From NCBI RefSeq assembly GCF_015326965.1, contig NZ_CP017659.1, positions 2,728,001 through 2,792,000 of the forward strand: a DNA stretch of 64,000 nt. Direction: 5' to 3'. Positions 49,644-59,026 of the stretch are shown piece after piece (position 1 is the first letter of the stretch; every line of letters begins with the position of its first letter). Below the pieces are notes generated by a model, which saw only the letters and a list, made by a program, of their open reading frames with translations, ran no database searches and had not been told where the DNA came from. The DNA is from Paenibacillus sp. JZ16 (lineage in GTDB: Bacteria > Bacillota > Bacilli > Paenibacillales > Paenibacillaceae). Made by a program: the position numbers and the translations under genes.

Positions 49644-49671
49644 TATCAACAGAATGTTAACGGAGTGTTAA
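49644..49671 (-). promoter_or_regulatory. PhoP box upstream of phoP
   Basis: Minus-strand TTAACA (49666-49671), TTAACA (49655-49660) and TTGATA (49644-49649), each exactly 11 bp apart. The first overlaps the phoR stop codon. CATAAG near 49632-49637 could be the -10. It implies positive autoregulation of phoP separate from phoR. Confidence 0.75.
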
Positions 49672-51482
49672 CTTCCTGTATCGTGCGTTTCCTGCAGGAT
49701 CGGAAGCTCAATGATGAAGGAGCTGCCGATTCCCAGTTCGCTCTCCACCTTGATGGTTCCGTGATGAAGATCCACCAGATGCTTTACGATCGACAGTCCA
49801 AGCCCCGTTCCGCCTGATCCGCGCGAACGGGCTTTATCCACCCGATAGAAACGTTCAAATATACGGGGAAGATCTTTCTTCGGAATGCCAATCCCGGAAT
49901 CCTTAACAAGGAACTCCACAATATCCTCGGCGTTCCTGTTACTATGCTTTTCACGAGCCGTTAATTTTACTCGTCCGCCTTCTTGCGTGTAATTGATCGC
50001 ATTCGAGAGCAGATTCATAAAAATCTGGCGGAGCTTGTCCTCGTCCCCCTCCATAAACAGCTCTTCCGGAATGTCAAGCTCCAGGCTGATCCGCTTCTTC
50101 TCCGCCACCGTGCGCATCATTTCGGATATTGTATCAAAGAATGCCGACAAATGAATCGGCGAGTAATCCATCTGAATCCGCTTGGATTCGATTTTGGACA
50201 GCTCCAGAATGTCACCGATCAGCCGATTTAGCCGTTCGGATTCGTCATAAATAATCTGGAGGAAGGAGCGCGATGTCTTCTCATCGGTCACCCCGCCGCC
50301 AAGCAGCGTTTCGGCAAACCCTTTCACCGCAGCGAGCGGAGTCTTCAGCTCGTGAGATACGTTGGCTACGAATTCGCTCCGCATGCGTTCAAGTCTGCGG
50401 ATATCACTTACATCCTGCAGCAGGAACAGCATCCCGCGATAGGACTCCTGCTCTTCCTCCTGCATCATCGCAACCCCATCCAGGCGGATGATTGATTCCA
50501 CAGGATAATAAATGTTGCGCTCTTCATGGAAGTCCTCCTTGCTCTCAAGGCCTTCCTCCATCAGTTTGGTCAATTCATAATGCTGCTTAAGCTCACGGTA
50601 CGATTTGCCTGTTATCACTTCAGCATTAATGCCGAGCATTCTCTCGGCAGCACGGTTCACAAGAATGATCTGGCCTGCCCCGCTCACCATGACAATACCG
50701 CCTGTCATATTGTTTAGAACGCTTTGCAGCAAATCTTCATTATCCCGTATCGTCCGCAGCTGGGTTTGCAGGCTGTCAGCCATTCCATTAATGGCGTGCG
50801 CCAATTGACCGATCTCGTCTTTACGGTGAATCTTTACCCTCGCATCATATTCAAGACGCGATATCCGTCTGGCTACGCGCGTGATTTTCTCAAGCGGCGA
50901 GGTCAAGCCCTTGGCGACACGATAACTCACCAAGGCAGCTAGCAGGAACAGCACCAGCAGGCCGATCCCCATCACGGTCCAGCCTTGTTTGACTCCCTGG
51001 TCCACTTCCTTGAGACTGACGGACAAGCGGACGAATCCGTCGAAATTCTCTCCGGCCTTGACCGGAAGTGCGACGTACAGCATGTCCTGCCCAAGCGTAT
51101 CACTCCGACGAATGGTACTCCCGCGCCCCGCTTTTACCGCTTGAAGCATCTCTTCACGATAAGCGTGGTTATCCATGGTTAAGGGATCACTCTCCGAATC
51201 CCCGATAACTTTACCATCCTTCAATATAAAGGTCACTCTCGCATCAGACAGTTCTTCAAGCTGCAAGGATCTTTCGGTATAATACGAAAGAGCATCCGCG
51301 CTGTCCGTATCCGGAAACTCCATCATGGTCTGCAGAAGCCGAATCTCCCGGACCATATTGTCCTCCAGCAGCTGAATATGGGACTGCTTGAATACCGTCA
51401 CCATAGCCAGTCCTGCCGCGAGCATAGATAACCCAATTAAAGTAAGCATAATCAGAGTCAAACGATTGCGATACTGCCTCAT
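49668..51482 (-). CDS. phoR: Phosphate-regulon sensor histidine kinase PhoR
   Basis: 604 residues. TM1 ~10-30, an extracytoplasmic Cache-like domain ~35-165, TM2 ~168-188, HAMP ~190-242, PAS ~250-360, HisKA with phospho-acceptor His377 (FVANVSHELKTPLAAVKG), and HATPase with N box (NLLSNAINYT), G1 (DSGIGIPKKDLPRIF) and G2 (GTGLGLSIVKHL). It senses phosphate limitation through PstSCAB-PhoU and phosphorylates PhoP. The ribosome binding site is AGAGGAGA. It begins 25 bp after the BASS transporter gene and precedes phoP, the opposite of the common Bacillota order. Confidence 0.9.
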   Translation of the reverse strand: MRQYRNRLTLIMLTLIGLSMLAAGLAMVTVFKQSHIQLLEDNMVREIRLLQTMMEFPDTDSADALSYYTERSLQLEELSDARVTFILKDGKVIGDSESDPLTMDNHAYREEMLQAVKAGRGSTIRRSDTLGQDMLYVALPVKAGENFDGFVRLSVSLKEVDQGVKQGWTVMGIGLLVLFLLAALVSYRVAKGLTSPLEKITRVARRISRLEYDARVKIHRKDEIGQLAHAINGMADSLQTQLRTIRDNEDLLQSVLNNMTGGIVMVSGAGQIILVNRAAERMLGINAEVITGKSYRELKQHYELTKLMEEGLESKEDFHEERNIYYPVESIIRLDGVAMMQEEEQESYRGMLFLLQDVSDIRRLERMRSEFVANVSHELKTPLAAVKGFAETLLGGGVTDEKTSRSFLQIIYDESERLNRLIGDILELSKIESKRIQMDYSPIHLSAFFDTISEMMRTVAEKKRISLELDIPEELFMEGDEDKLRQIFMNLLSNAINYTQEGGRVKLTAREKHSNRNAEDIVEFLVKDSGIGIPKKDLPRIFERFYRVDKARSRGSGGTGLGLSIVKHLVDLHHGTIKVESELGIGSSFIIELPILQETHDTGS

Positions 51483-51507
51483 GGTCTCTCCTCTTTCTGC
51501 CGCGTGA

Positions 51508-52479
51508 TCATTTTGGATAACTTACCGCTCGTGTGCGTCTTCGGTGGAATAACGCATGAATGATGGTTGCCGCCGGCTGCTGGAACATAATGCCCAGCAC
51601 CACCGGGATGGAAGCCTGGGGTGAGAAATACGTTGTAGCTAACACCATCCCGAGTGATATATTACGCATTCCGGACGCGTATGTAAATGTAATTTGCATT
51701 TCCTGTGTCGGTCCGAGCATCGCATAGGAGCCAAAATAGCCAAGCAAATAGCAGATCACAATCAGCGTAACGACAACCGGGATCACTACCAGCATCTCCT
51801 CCTTCATGCCTGCTGCATGGGGAGCGATGGCTGCCGCGTTCAGCATCACCACGAGCATAAAAAACAGCTTCGATATGGGCTGGGCTACAGGAGCCGACCA
51901 GTCCTTGATCCGTCCTTTGGAACCTTCATACAGCATCACCCCGATCAGAGTGGGCAATACCACCATGGTCAGCAAATCGAGAATCAGCTCAGACGCATTC
52001 CATGTGACCAGTGCATCCCCGATAAACATATCCATCAGAGCCGGTACGACTAAGGGACTGAGTATGGTATCCAGCACAACTACCGCCAGGATGAACGGAA
52101 CGCTGCCGCCGGAGCTTCCGACCCACATCACCGAGGATATCCCCAGGGGAATGATCGCGAACAGCAGCAAGCCAATCGTATAATCCGAGTGCGCACCAAA
52201 CACGGCCGAGCCCAGTCCATAGGCAAGCACCGGAGCGGCCGCATGGGCTAGAAAGAGCGTTAATATAACAGCAAAGGGGCGCTTCAGAACCCCTTGCAGA
52301 TGACGGATCCCACAGCCAAGTGCCATCACCAGTGTAATATAACCGAATAGATAAGGAATCCAGTGAACAAAGTCCACCAAAACATCCGAGAGCAGCCAGC
52401 CTAGCACCAGCGAGCCTGGAATCAAGAGAAAGGTGTACTTTTCAAACCAAGATGCAAAGGCTAGTCCAAAACTTCTCAC
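51508..52479 (-). CDS. Bile acid:Na+ symporter (BASS) family transporter
   Basis: About 323 residues and nine to ten membrane helices. Start GTG 52479 is six bases after ATAGGAGG; the frame opens 23 codons earlier without support. Family landmarks: GIRHLQGVLKRPFAV, the crossover segment IPLGISSVMWVGSSGGSVPF, and TYASGMRNISLGMVLA. BASS proteins import organic acids, pantoate, pyruvate or bile acids with sodium; the substrate here is unknown. It lies just upstream of phoR in the same direction and may drive its transcription. Confidence 0.88.
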   Translation of the reverse strand: MRSFGLAFASWFEKYTFLLIPGSLVLGWLLSDVLVDFVHWIPYLFGYITLVMALGCGIRHLQGVLKRPFAVILTLFLAHAAAPVLAYGLGSAVFGAHSDYTIGLLLFAIIPLGISSVMWVGSSGGSVPFILAVVVLDTILSPLVVPALMDMFIGDALVTWNASELILDLLTMVVLPTLIGVMLYEGSKGRIKDWSAPVAQPISKLFFMLVVMLNAAAIAPHAAGMKEEMLVVIPVVVTLIVICYLLGYFGSYAMLGPTQEMQITFTYASGMRNISLGMVLATTYFSPQASIPVVLGIMFQQPAATIIHALFHRRRTRAVSYPK

Positions 52480-52582
52480 CTGTTTCCTCCTATGACTGAA
52501 TTGACGTATTTGACTTTCATCATAAACCGGAGTGTCCGAAAACCGCAACGAAAATTCGAAATAAGGCCCCCATTCCCGTATT

Positions 52583-52630
52583 CAACAAAGAAGCATCGAC
52601 TGGCACATGAAGGCCAATCGATGCTTCTTC
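52583..52630 (-). terminator. Terminator after the fumarase gene
   Basis: AAGAAGCATCGA (52588-52599) pairs with TCGATGCTTCTT (52618-52629), with an inner TGGC/GCCA; TTTG follows on the minus strand. Confidence 0.75.
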
Positions 52631-52642
52631 AGATGCTCCGGA

Positions 52643-54196
52643 TTAGGAGAACACCGCCTCTTTAAACATGGCCAGCTTCTCTGCCGAATCCTTGCTCACG
52701 TCGGCATGCAGGCTGTTTCCGTGCGAATCCATCGTGACGATCGCGGCAAAGCCGTCAACCTCCAAATGCCACATCGCTTCCGGAATGCCAAACTCCATGA
52801 AATCCACGCCGTTTACTTTTTTGATGCATCTCGCATAATACTGGGCGGCCCCGCCAATCGCATTCAGATATACGCCGCCATGCTCCTGCAGGGCTTGAAG
52901 CGTCTTGGGACCCATGCCGCCCTTTCCGATAACCGCGCGAATGCCGAATTTTTTCAAAATATCGCCCTGGTAAGGTTCTTCTCGAATGCTGGTTGTCGGG
53001 CCTGCTGCCTTGACATGCCATCCCTCTTCATCCTGCATCATAACCGGACCGCAGTGATAAATGACGGACCCGTTCAGGTCGATAGGGGCCTCGTGATCCA
53101 TCAGATATTTATGAAGCGCATCCCGTCCGGTATGCATCTCGCCTCGGATCACCACCACATCCCCAACGCGCAGGGAACGAATTTGCTCCTCGCTGATTGG
53201 CGTCTGCAGCACCACTTCGCGGCCCTTGGAATCACTTGGACCGGAGTCTTCGACTTGGGAAACAGCCGTTTCGGAATTGGCGTTCATCTGCACCTGACTG
53301 CCTGCTTCATACAGCCATTCCGTGATCTCCCCCGTGTCCGGCTCAACCATTACGCCCTGACGGCGGAACGCCCAGCAGTTATAAGCAACCGATACAAAAA
53401 AGCTTGCCGGCAGACGGTTCATCGCACCGATTTTGCAGCCGAGCAGCGTGACTTCTCCGCCAAAGCCCATCGTGCCGATCCCGAGTTTATTTGCATTTTC
53501 CAATATGTAATCTTCGAGCTTCGCCAAATCTTCATTCGGGTTCACATCTTCGACATGACGGAACAGCTGATGTTTCGCAAGCTCATAACCTGTCGTCCGG
53601 TCGCCGCCGATGCCTACGCCGATAAATCCAGCGCTGCAGCCTTGGCCTTGAGCTTGGTACACGGCATGCATGATGCATTTGCGAATCCCGTCCAAATCAC
53701 GGCCCGCTTTCCCGAGCCCTTCAAGCTCTGCAGGAAGGCTGTACTGAATGTTTTTGTTCTCGCAGCCGCCCCCTTTCAGGATGAGACGGACGTCCACCTT
53801 ATCCTGCTCCCACTGCTCGAAATGGATGACGGGCGTGCCAGGGCCGAGATTATCCCCGCTGTTAGCGCCAGTCAACGAATCCACCGAGTTTGGACGCAGC
53901 TTGCCATCCTTCGTGGCGCGAATCACCGCAGAGTAAATCGCCTTCTTCATCTCGATTTGGTTCGCACCCACAGGTGTATGTACGATGAATGTTGGCATGC
54001 CGGTATCCTGGCAGATCGGCGATACTTCCTGCTCGGCCATCTCAATATTTTGAGCGATCGTTGCCAGTGCCAGCCCCGCTCGCGTTGCCGCATCCTCAGA
54101 CGCTCGGCCGCGGTTGACTGCTCTTCGCACATCCCCGGGCAAATTCGTGGAGGTTTCTACAATCAGTCGATACATACTCTCTTCAAATAATTTCAT
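52643..54196 (-). CDS. Fumarate hydratase, class I ([4Fe-4S])
   Basis: 517 residues, the fused alpha-beta form. It hydrates fumarate to malate in the TCA cycle. N-terminal domain cysteines for the iron-sulfur cluster: SPICQDTGMPTF, GQGCSAGFIGVGIGGD and VAYNCWAFRR. C-terminal swivelling domain (~330-517) with GKGGMGPKTLQAL. ATG 54196 follows GAGAGGAG at a somewhat long spacing of 12 bases. This class is oxygen-sensitive; it fits near the other TCA genes mdh and icd. The alternative, an L-tartrate dehydratase, is less likely given the fused length. Confidence 0.92.
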   Translation of the reverse strand: MKLFEESMYRLIVETSTNLPGDVRRAVNRGRASEDAATRAGLALATIAQNIEMAEQEVSPICQDTGMPTFIVHTPVGANQIEMKKAIYSAVIRATKDGKLRPNSVDSLTGANSGDNLGPGTPVIHFEQWEQDKVDVRLILKGGGCENKNIQYSLPAELEGLGKAGRDLDGIRKCIMHAVYQAQGQGCSAGFIGVGIGGDRTTGYELAKHQLFRHVEDVNPNEDLAKLEDYILENANKLGIGTMGFGGEVTLLGCKIGAMNRLPASFFVSVAYNCWAFRRQGVMVEPDTGEITEWLYEAGSQVQMNANSETAVSQVEDSGPSDSKGREVVLQTPISEEQIRSLRVGDVVVIRGEMHTGRDALHKYLMDHEAPIDLNGSVIYHCGPVMMQDEEGWHVKAAGPTTSIREEPYQGDILKKFGIRAVIGKGGMGPKTLQALQEHGGVYLNAIGGAAQYYARCIKKVNGVDFMEFGIPEAMWHLEVDGFAAIVTMDSHGNSLHADVSKDSAEKLAMFKEAVFS

Positions 54197-54417
54197 AACG
54201 TTGGTAAACTCCTCTCTTTCATAACCCAGACATGATAGCAAAATAAGAATCATTATAAACTGCCAATATTGTTATCATATCATATCATTTCGCACATGAA
54301 AGGGTTTACTTCAAAAAATGAAAGAGTAGAGAAAATGTGTTGATACTCCCCCCTTTTATCGACCATACCCCTTCTATTAATCTCGCATATATTGGTTAAG
54401 AAAAGGAGGTGATTGCT

Positions 54418-54792
54418 ATGATGAAAGCCTCAATCTCCCAGGTGGTCTTTCCAAGGCTTGCCCTGTTTAGAGACGAGTTCTACAACGGACGCCGGTTTAT
54501 CGTGCGCGGCAATGTAGGCATCCGTAATCTCGAGCGTACCTTCGGCGACATTGAAAGCTTGAGATTCTTCTCGACAAGCTCCAATGCCACCCTGGTCCTG
54601 TTCTCGGAGCCGAATTTCCGAGGCGCATTCAGAGTATTCCGCGGAAACACCAACATCGCTGACCTTGGCGATATCATCGGCGGCGATGAAGAACCTGAAT
54701 CCATCATCAGCACCAACCGCCGTTTGACGCTCGCCCAGATCAGAGCGATCCGGGATGCAGGCGTGCTGCCTTCCGGTTTTAGAAGCATCTGA
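54418..54792 (+). CDS. Beta/gamma-crystallin-like protein
   Basis: About 124 residues with two Greek-key-like motifs: LFRDEFYNGRRFIVRGNVGI and LFSEPNFRGAFRVFRGNTNI, each followed by a short DxG/GDI turn. Such bacterial proteins often bind calcium and are found in spores or under stress. There is no signal peptide. The ribosome binding site AAGGAGGTGA is perfect, pointing to strong expression; ATG 54418 or 54421 are both possible starts. It stands alone, divergent from fumarase. No function is assigned beyond the fold. Confidence 0.72.
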   Translation: MMKASISQVVFPRLALFRDEFYNGRRFIVRGNVGIRNLERTFGDIESLRFFSTSSNATLVLFSEPNFRGAFRVFRGNTNIADLGDIIGGDEEPESIISTNRRLTLAQIRAIRDAGVLPSGFRSI

Positions 54793-54819
54793 TTCTGCGC
54801 AAGCTGCCCCCATATTGAA

Positions 54820-54866
54820 ACAGCGGACATTCGGGCTGAAGTCCCGGATGTCCGCTGTTTTTTTCG
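54820..54866 (+). terminator. Strong terminator after the crystallin-like gene
   Basis: ACAGCGGACATTCGGG (54820-54835) pairs with CCCGGATGTCCGCTGT (54843-54858), followed by seven T. Confidence 0.88.
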
Positions 54867-54900
54867 TGAAAGGATGACCCTGTTGTTCCCTCAAAGGGCT

Positions 54901-55767
54901 TTACCCATTAATTACTTCGCCGCCATTCACGTGAATGACTTGTCCACTCACATAGGAAGAGTCCGTTGAGGCCAGATATACATAGGCTGGGGCCAGCTCT
55001 TCCGGTTGACCCGGTCGTTTCATCGGCTGGGTCGCCCCAAACTCGGCCACCTGATCCGGCGGGAATGTTGAAGGAATCAGCGGCGTCCAGATCGGTCCCG
55101 GGGCAACGGCATTTACCCGGATCCCTTGACCGACCACATTCATCGATAACGAGCGTGTAAAGGCAACGATGGCCCCCTTCGTCGATGCATAATCCAGCAG
55201 CTGCGGGCTTCCCCGGTAAGCCGTGATGGAGGTCGTATTAATAATGGAGCTGCCCTTGGACAGATGCGGCATCGCCGCCTGCGTCAGGTAGAACATACCG
55301 AAAATATTCGTACGGAAGGTCCGCTCCAATTGTTCTTTGGTAATATCCTCAATCTTCTTCTGCGGATGCTGTTCGGCTGCGTTGTTAACGAGAATATCGA
55401 GTTTACCGAGCTTCTCCACGGTTTCGGTAACCGCATCGCGACAAAAAACGTCATCACCGACGTCACCGGCGATCAACAGACATTTTCGGCCTTCCTGCTC
55501 CACCTGTCGTTTGGTCTCTTCCGCATCCTTATGCTCATTCAGGTACACAATGGATACGTCCGCGCCTTCCTTGGCGTAGTACACCGCAACCGCACGGCCG
55601 ATCCCGCTGTCGCCTCCGGTAATCAGCGCTACCTTTCCTTTTAGCTTACCGGCTGCTTTGTATTCGTTACTCTCAAACTCCGGCTTCGGGTGCATCTCCG
55701 ATTCGGTTCCGGGTCTGTGATCCTGATGCTGGGGCGGCAAGGTTTGTTTTGGTTGATCTTGTGGCAT
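54901..55767 (-). CDS. SDR-family oxidoreductase, general-stress type (YdaD/YhxC-like)
   Basis: 288 residues. It has the ~40-residue hydrophilic N-terminal extension (PPQHQDHRPGTESEMHPKP) typical of the YdaD/YhdF/YhxC group, then TGGDSGIGRA at about 49, NNAAEQHPQ near 130, and YASTK as the catalytic YxxxK. The C-terminus SGQVIHVNGGEVING is canonical. In Bacillus this group belongs to the general stress regulon; no sigma-B promoter was identified here. The ribosome binding site is GAAAGGAG. Confidence 0.9.
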   Translation of the reverse strand: MPQDQPKQTLPPQHQDHRPGTESEMHPKPEFESNEYKAAGKLKGKVALITGGDSGIGRAVAVYYAKEGADVSIVYLNEHKDAEETKRQVEQEGRKCLLIAGDVGDDVFCRDAVTETVEKLGKLDILVNNAAEQHPQKKIEDITKEQLERTFRTNIFGMFYLTQAAMPHLSKGSSIINTTSITAYRGSPQLLDYASTKGAIVAFTRSLSMNVVGQGIRVNAVAPGPIWTPLIPSTFPPDQVAEFGATQPMKRPGQPEELAPAYVYLASTDSSYVSGQVIHVNGGEVING

Positions 55768-56002
55768 ATGAACATTTCTCCTTTCAGGTCAGTATCTCAA
55801 ACTACCTCTCATAGGATGCGTTCGACGCGGCTTCTTATTCTCATAAAAAGCCCTTCGCTATTGTTTTTACCCAGATTGTACGAGATCAAACGAAAGTAAA
55901 GCTCTTTTTGCCCAACAAAAAAAGTCCCAAAAACGAGGCCTTGCTCCGAGGACCGTTCAGATCCTTGGCAAGCCCCCGGTCATTTAACAATTCTAAATGT
56001 CA

Positions 56003-56036
56003 AAAAAAAAGCCGCCCGATAAACGGAACGACTTCT
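56003..56036 (-). terminator. Terminator after the small membrane protein gene
   Basis: Minus-strand GTCGTTCCG pairs with CGGGCGGC (one wobble, one mismatch) and is followed by nine T. The 55768-56002 stretch holds the stress-SDR upstream region and no gene. Confidence 0.65.
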
Positions 56037-56055
56037 CTTTCGTATGTAGCTATTC

Positions 56056-56481
56056 TTAGATGATATGGTTGAATACCATGAAGAAGATCATAACCAAGAG
56101 CAGCAAGGCAAGAAGTGCGCTAAGCGTACCCAGCTTGCTTGTTTCTTCCTTCACTTCACGCTTCTCGCGGATCCCTGCAAGCGCAGTCTTCAATGGCTTG
56201 CTCATGATGCCTCCAATAGCAAACATCGCCAGCAGCAATAACGTTACAATGATCATCCAAGGAACCGAATACTCGCCTTGGGACATCATGTATCCGCCAG
56301 TCAATAACTGAATAACCAAGCCGTACTGAGCAAAACGGTTCGCTACTCGAATCGTATTAACGGCTCCTTCTTGAGCGCCGAGGGACAGCTTCTGAATACC
56401 GCCAACAACAAACGGCAGAATCAAGTAAAATCCTAGAGCCGCCGTACCGACCATATGCAGAAAAAATGTCACGTTCCACAT
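56056..56481 (-). CDS. Four-helix membrane protein of unknown function
   Basis: About 141 residues from ATG 56481 (MWNVTFFLHMVGTAALGFYL), eight bases after GGAGGAA; the longer frame to 56562 has no support. Four hydrophobic segments, at about 4-26, 50-70, 75-95 and 118-140, with a charged cytoplasmic stretch (GIREKREVKEETSK) before the last. No family is identified with confidence. It lies upstream of mdh's terminator and is monocistronic by appearance. Confidence 0.72.
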   Translation of the reverse strand: MWNVTFFLHMVGTAALGFYLILPFVVGGIQKLSLGAQEGAVNTIRVANRFAQYGLVIQLLTGGYMMSQGEYSVPWMIIVTLLLLAMFAIGGIMSKPLKTALAGIREKREVKEETSKLGTLSALLALLLLVMIFFMVFNHII

Positions 56482-56564
56482 AAATAATTCCTCCAAAGTC
56501 GTTAGTGTGATTTTTATTACATTAAGTTCATCGTCTCTTATTATACTGGAGAGATCATCCAAAG

Positions 56565-56603
56565 AAAAGCAATCCCGCCCCGAATCACGGGACGGGATTG
56601 CAT
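56565..56603 (-). terminator. Terminator of the icd-mdh unit
   Basis: GCAATCCCG (56569-56577) pairs with CGGGATTGC (56593-56601), with inner CCC/GGG; minus-strand TTTTCTTT follows. Confidence 0.8.
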
Positions 56604-56633
56604 TATTAGACGATTTTGTGAATCCTGATTCAA

Positions 56634-57575
56634 TTACAGGGTCACGACCGAGGTTACATTACGTACGGATTCCGCAGACTTATCGAGCGCCGCTTTCTCT
56701 TCGGCCGTCAGCTCAAGCTCGAAAATTCGCTCAATGCCGTCTCCGCCAAGAATGGCCGGTACGCCCATGAACAGATTGTCATAACCGTACTCACCCTCCA
56801 GAAGAGCAATAACCGGAATGATCCGTTTTTTGTCCTTCAGAATCGCTTCCGTCATTTGTACGAGGGAAGCAGCCGGCGCATAGTATGCGCTGCCGTTACC
56901 CAGCAGGTTCACGATTTCGCCGCCGCCAACTCGGGTACGCTGCACAATCGCTTCAATGCGCTCAGCCGGAATCAGCGTGTCGATCGGAATGCCACCCACG
57001 CTGGAGTAGCGAACGAGCGGAACCATGTCGTCGCCATGACCGCCAAGTACGAATCCGCGGACGTCCTCAACGGATACGTTCAGCTCTTGCGCGATGAAGG
57101 TGCAATAGCGGGCCGTATCCAGCACGCCGGATTGGCCGATAACGCGGTTCTTGGGAAATCCGAGCGTGTTGTATGCCACATAGGTCATGGCATCCACCGG
57201 GTTGCTCAGAATGATGACCGTGGCGTTCGGTGCGTGACTCTTCACATTCTCGCATACGGATTTCACGATCCCTGCATTGGTATTCACGAGGTCATCGCGG
57301 CTCATGCCCGGCTTGCGGGCTACACCTGCTGTAATGATTACGATATCGGAATTAGCTGCATCTTCATAGTTGGATGTACCGACTATGTTGCTGTCAAATC
57401 CTTGAACGGGACTTGCTTCGAGCATATCCAGCGCTTTACCTTTTGTCGGGTTCTCGAGCTGTGGGATATCCAGCAGCACCACATCACCCAATTCTTTTTG
57501 AGCAAGCATCAGGGCGGTAGTCGCACCTGTGAAGCCAGCACCTACTACCGTAATCTTTTTACGAGTAATTGCCAC
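56634..57575 (-). CDS. mdh: Malate dehydrogenase
   Basis: 313 residues, NAD-dependent LDH-like type. Rossmann motif [12 protein letters not shown], substrate arginines in [13 protein letters not shown], and catalytic His in [11 protein letters not shown] near 178. It oxidises malate to oxaloacetate. GTG start at 57575 with AAGGAGGAG upstream. It sits 14 bp after icd, so icd-mdh form one operon, as in Bacillus (citZ-icd-mdh). Confidence 0.96.
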   Translation of the reverse strand: MAITRKKITVVGAGFTGATTALMLAQKELGDVVLLDIPQLENPTKGKALDMLEASPVQGFDSNIVGTSNYEDAANSDIVIITAGVARKPGMSRDDLVNTNAGIVKSVCENVKSHAPNATVIILSNPVDAMTYVAYNTLGFPKNRVIGQSGVLDTARYCTFIAQELNVSVEDVRGFVLGGHGDDMVPLVRYSSVGGIPIDTLIPAERIEAIVQRTRVGGGEIVNLLGNGSAYYAPAASLVQMTEAILKDKKRIIPVIALLEGEYGYDNLFMGVPAILGGDGIERIFELELTAEEKAALDKSAESVRNVTSVVTL

Positions 57576-57589
57576 GATGAATCTCCTCC

Positions 57590-58882
57590 TTACAGGTTTT
57601 TAATGATTTCGTCTGCGAACTCGGAGCATTTCACTTCCGTAGCGCCTTCCATCAGGCGGGCGAAGTCATACGTTACGGTTTTGTTGTTGATGGACGTTTC
57701 CATGCCTTTGTAGATCAGGTCAGCCGCTTCCTGCCATCCGAGATGCTCAAGCAGCATGACGCCGGAGAGGATAACGGAACCAGGGTTTACTACGTCTTTG
57801 TCTGCATATTTCGGAGCCGTACCGTGAGTCGCTTCGAAAATTGCATGTCCTGTTACATAGTTGATGTTAGCACCCGGAGCGATACCGATACCGCCAACTT
57901 GTGCAGCCAGCGCGTCAGACAGGTAGTCCCCGTTCAGGTTCAACGTCGCAATGACATCAAAGTCGGTTGGACGAGTCAGAACTTGCTGCAGCGCGATGTC
58001 GGCAATCGCATCTTTAACGATGATTTTGCCAGCTTCTTCAGCCGCTTTTTGAGCCGCATTAGCTGCATCTACGCCGTCTTTCTCCTTGATGATATCGTAT
58101 TGTGCCCAAGTGAACACTTTATCGCCGAATTCAGCTTCAGCCACTTCGTAACCCCAGTTTTTGAAGGCACCTTCTGTAAATTTCATGATGTTGCCTTTGT
58201 GAACCAGTGTCACGGATTTGCGGCCATGCTTGATCGCATACTCAACCGCTGCACGTACAAGACGCTTGGAACCTTCGGAGGATACAGGCTTAATCCCGAT
58301 ACCGGACGTTTCAGGGAAGCGGATTTTGTTGGCGCCCATTTCGTCTTGAAGGAACTTGATCATTTTCTTCACTTCTTCGGAGCCTTCTTTGTACTCAATA
58401 CCTGCGTAGATGTCTTCCGTGTTCTCACGGAAAATAACCATGTCAACCAGCTCAGGGCGTTTTACCGGAGACGGTACGCCGTTGAAGTAACGAACAGGGC
58501 GCAGGCAAGTGTACAGGTCCAGCTCTTGGCGAAGGGCAACGTTCAGGGAACGGATACCGCCGCCGATTGGCGTTGTAAGTGGTCCTTTGATAGCAACGAT
58601 GTACTCGCGAATCGCTTCAAGCGTATCGTTCGGGAGCCATTCACCGTATGTATTGTATGCCTTCTCACCGGCAAATACTTCATACCAGGCAATTTTCTTG
58701 GAACCGTTATATGCTTTTTCTACTGCTGCATCCAGGACGCGCTTGGAAGCTTTCCAGATGTCACGGCCTGTGCCGTCGCCTTCAATAAAAGGAATGACAG
58801 GGTTGTTAGGCACCTGCAGGGTTCCGTTATCAATCGTGATTTTCTCGCCTTCAGTTGGTAATGCGAATTTTTCCAATTTCAT
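57590..58882 (-). CDS. icd: Isocitrate dehydrogenase (NADP-dependent)
   Basis: 430 residues. It decarboxylates isocitrate to 2-oxoglutarate. Substrate-binding [20 protein letters not shown] near 110, NVKxTEG-like loop, the conserved IDN...[17 protein letters not shown] block, and nucleotide-binding [19 protein letters not shown]. The length matches the homodimeric prokaryotic NADP enzyme. The ribosome binding site is GAAGGAGGAA. Separated from citZ by ~145 bp with a weak hairpin (about 58950-58998). Confidence 0.97.
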   Translation of the reverse strand: MKLEKFALPTEGEKITIDNGTLQVPNNPVIPFIEGDGTGRDIWKASKRVLDAAVEKAYNGSKKIAWYEVFAGEKAYNTYGEWLPNDTLEAIREYIVAIKGPLTTPIGGGIRSLNVALRQELDLYTCLRPVRYFNGVPSPVKRPELVDMVIFRENTEDIYAGIEYKEGSEEVKKMIKFLQDEMGANKIRFPETSGIGIKPVSSEGSKRLVRAAVEYAIKHGRKSVTLVHKGNIMKFTEGAFKNWGYEVAEAEFGDKVFTWAQYDIIKEKDGVDAANAAQKAAEEAGKIIVKDAIADIALQQVLTRPTDFDVIATLNLNGDYLSDALAAQVGGIGIAPGANINYVTGHAIFEATHGTAPKYADKDVVNPGSVILSGVMLLEHLGWQEAADLIYKGMETSINNKTVTYDFARLMEGATEVKCSEFADEIIKNL

Positions 58883-59026
58883 GAGTATGAGTTCCTCCTT
58901 CGAATATGGTTCTTGTCTCTAGCCATTTCCAAAATACTCGCGTGAATAGGCACAGAGAAACCCGCCACCCGCGATTCACTCACGTTTGAGCGGTTCTCTA
59001 GCCTATTGTACATGATTGCCAGCCAC

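Noticed and set aside
52607..54190. 527-codon open frame antisense to fumarase
   Set aside because: It mirrors the fumarase gene along nearly its whole length. The class I fumarase has all its motifs, so the antisense frame is a codon-bias artefact.
57743..58861. 372-codon open frame antisense to icd
   Set aside because: Cysteine- and phenylalanine-rich shadow frame; icd is unmistakable on the other strand.
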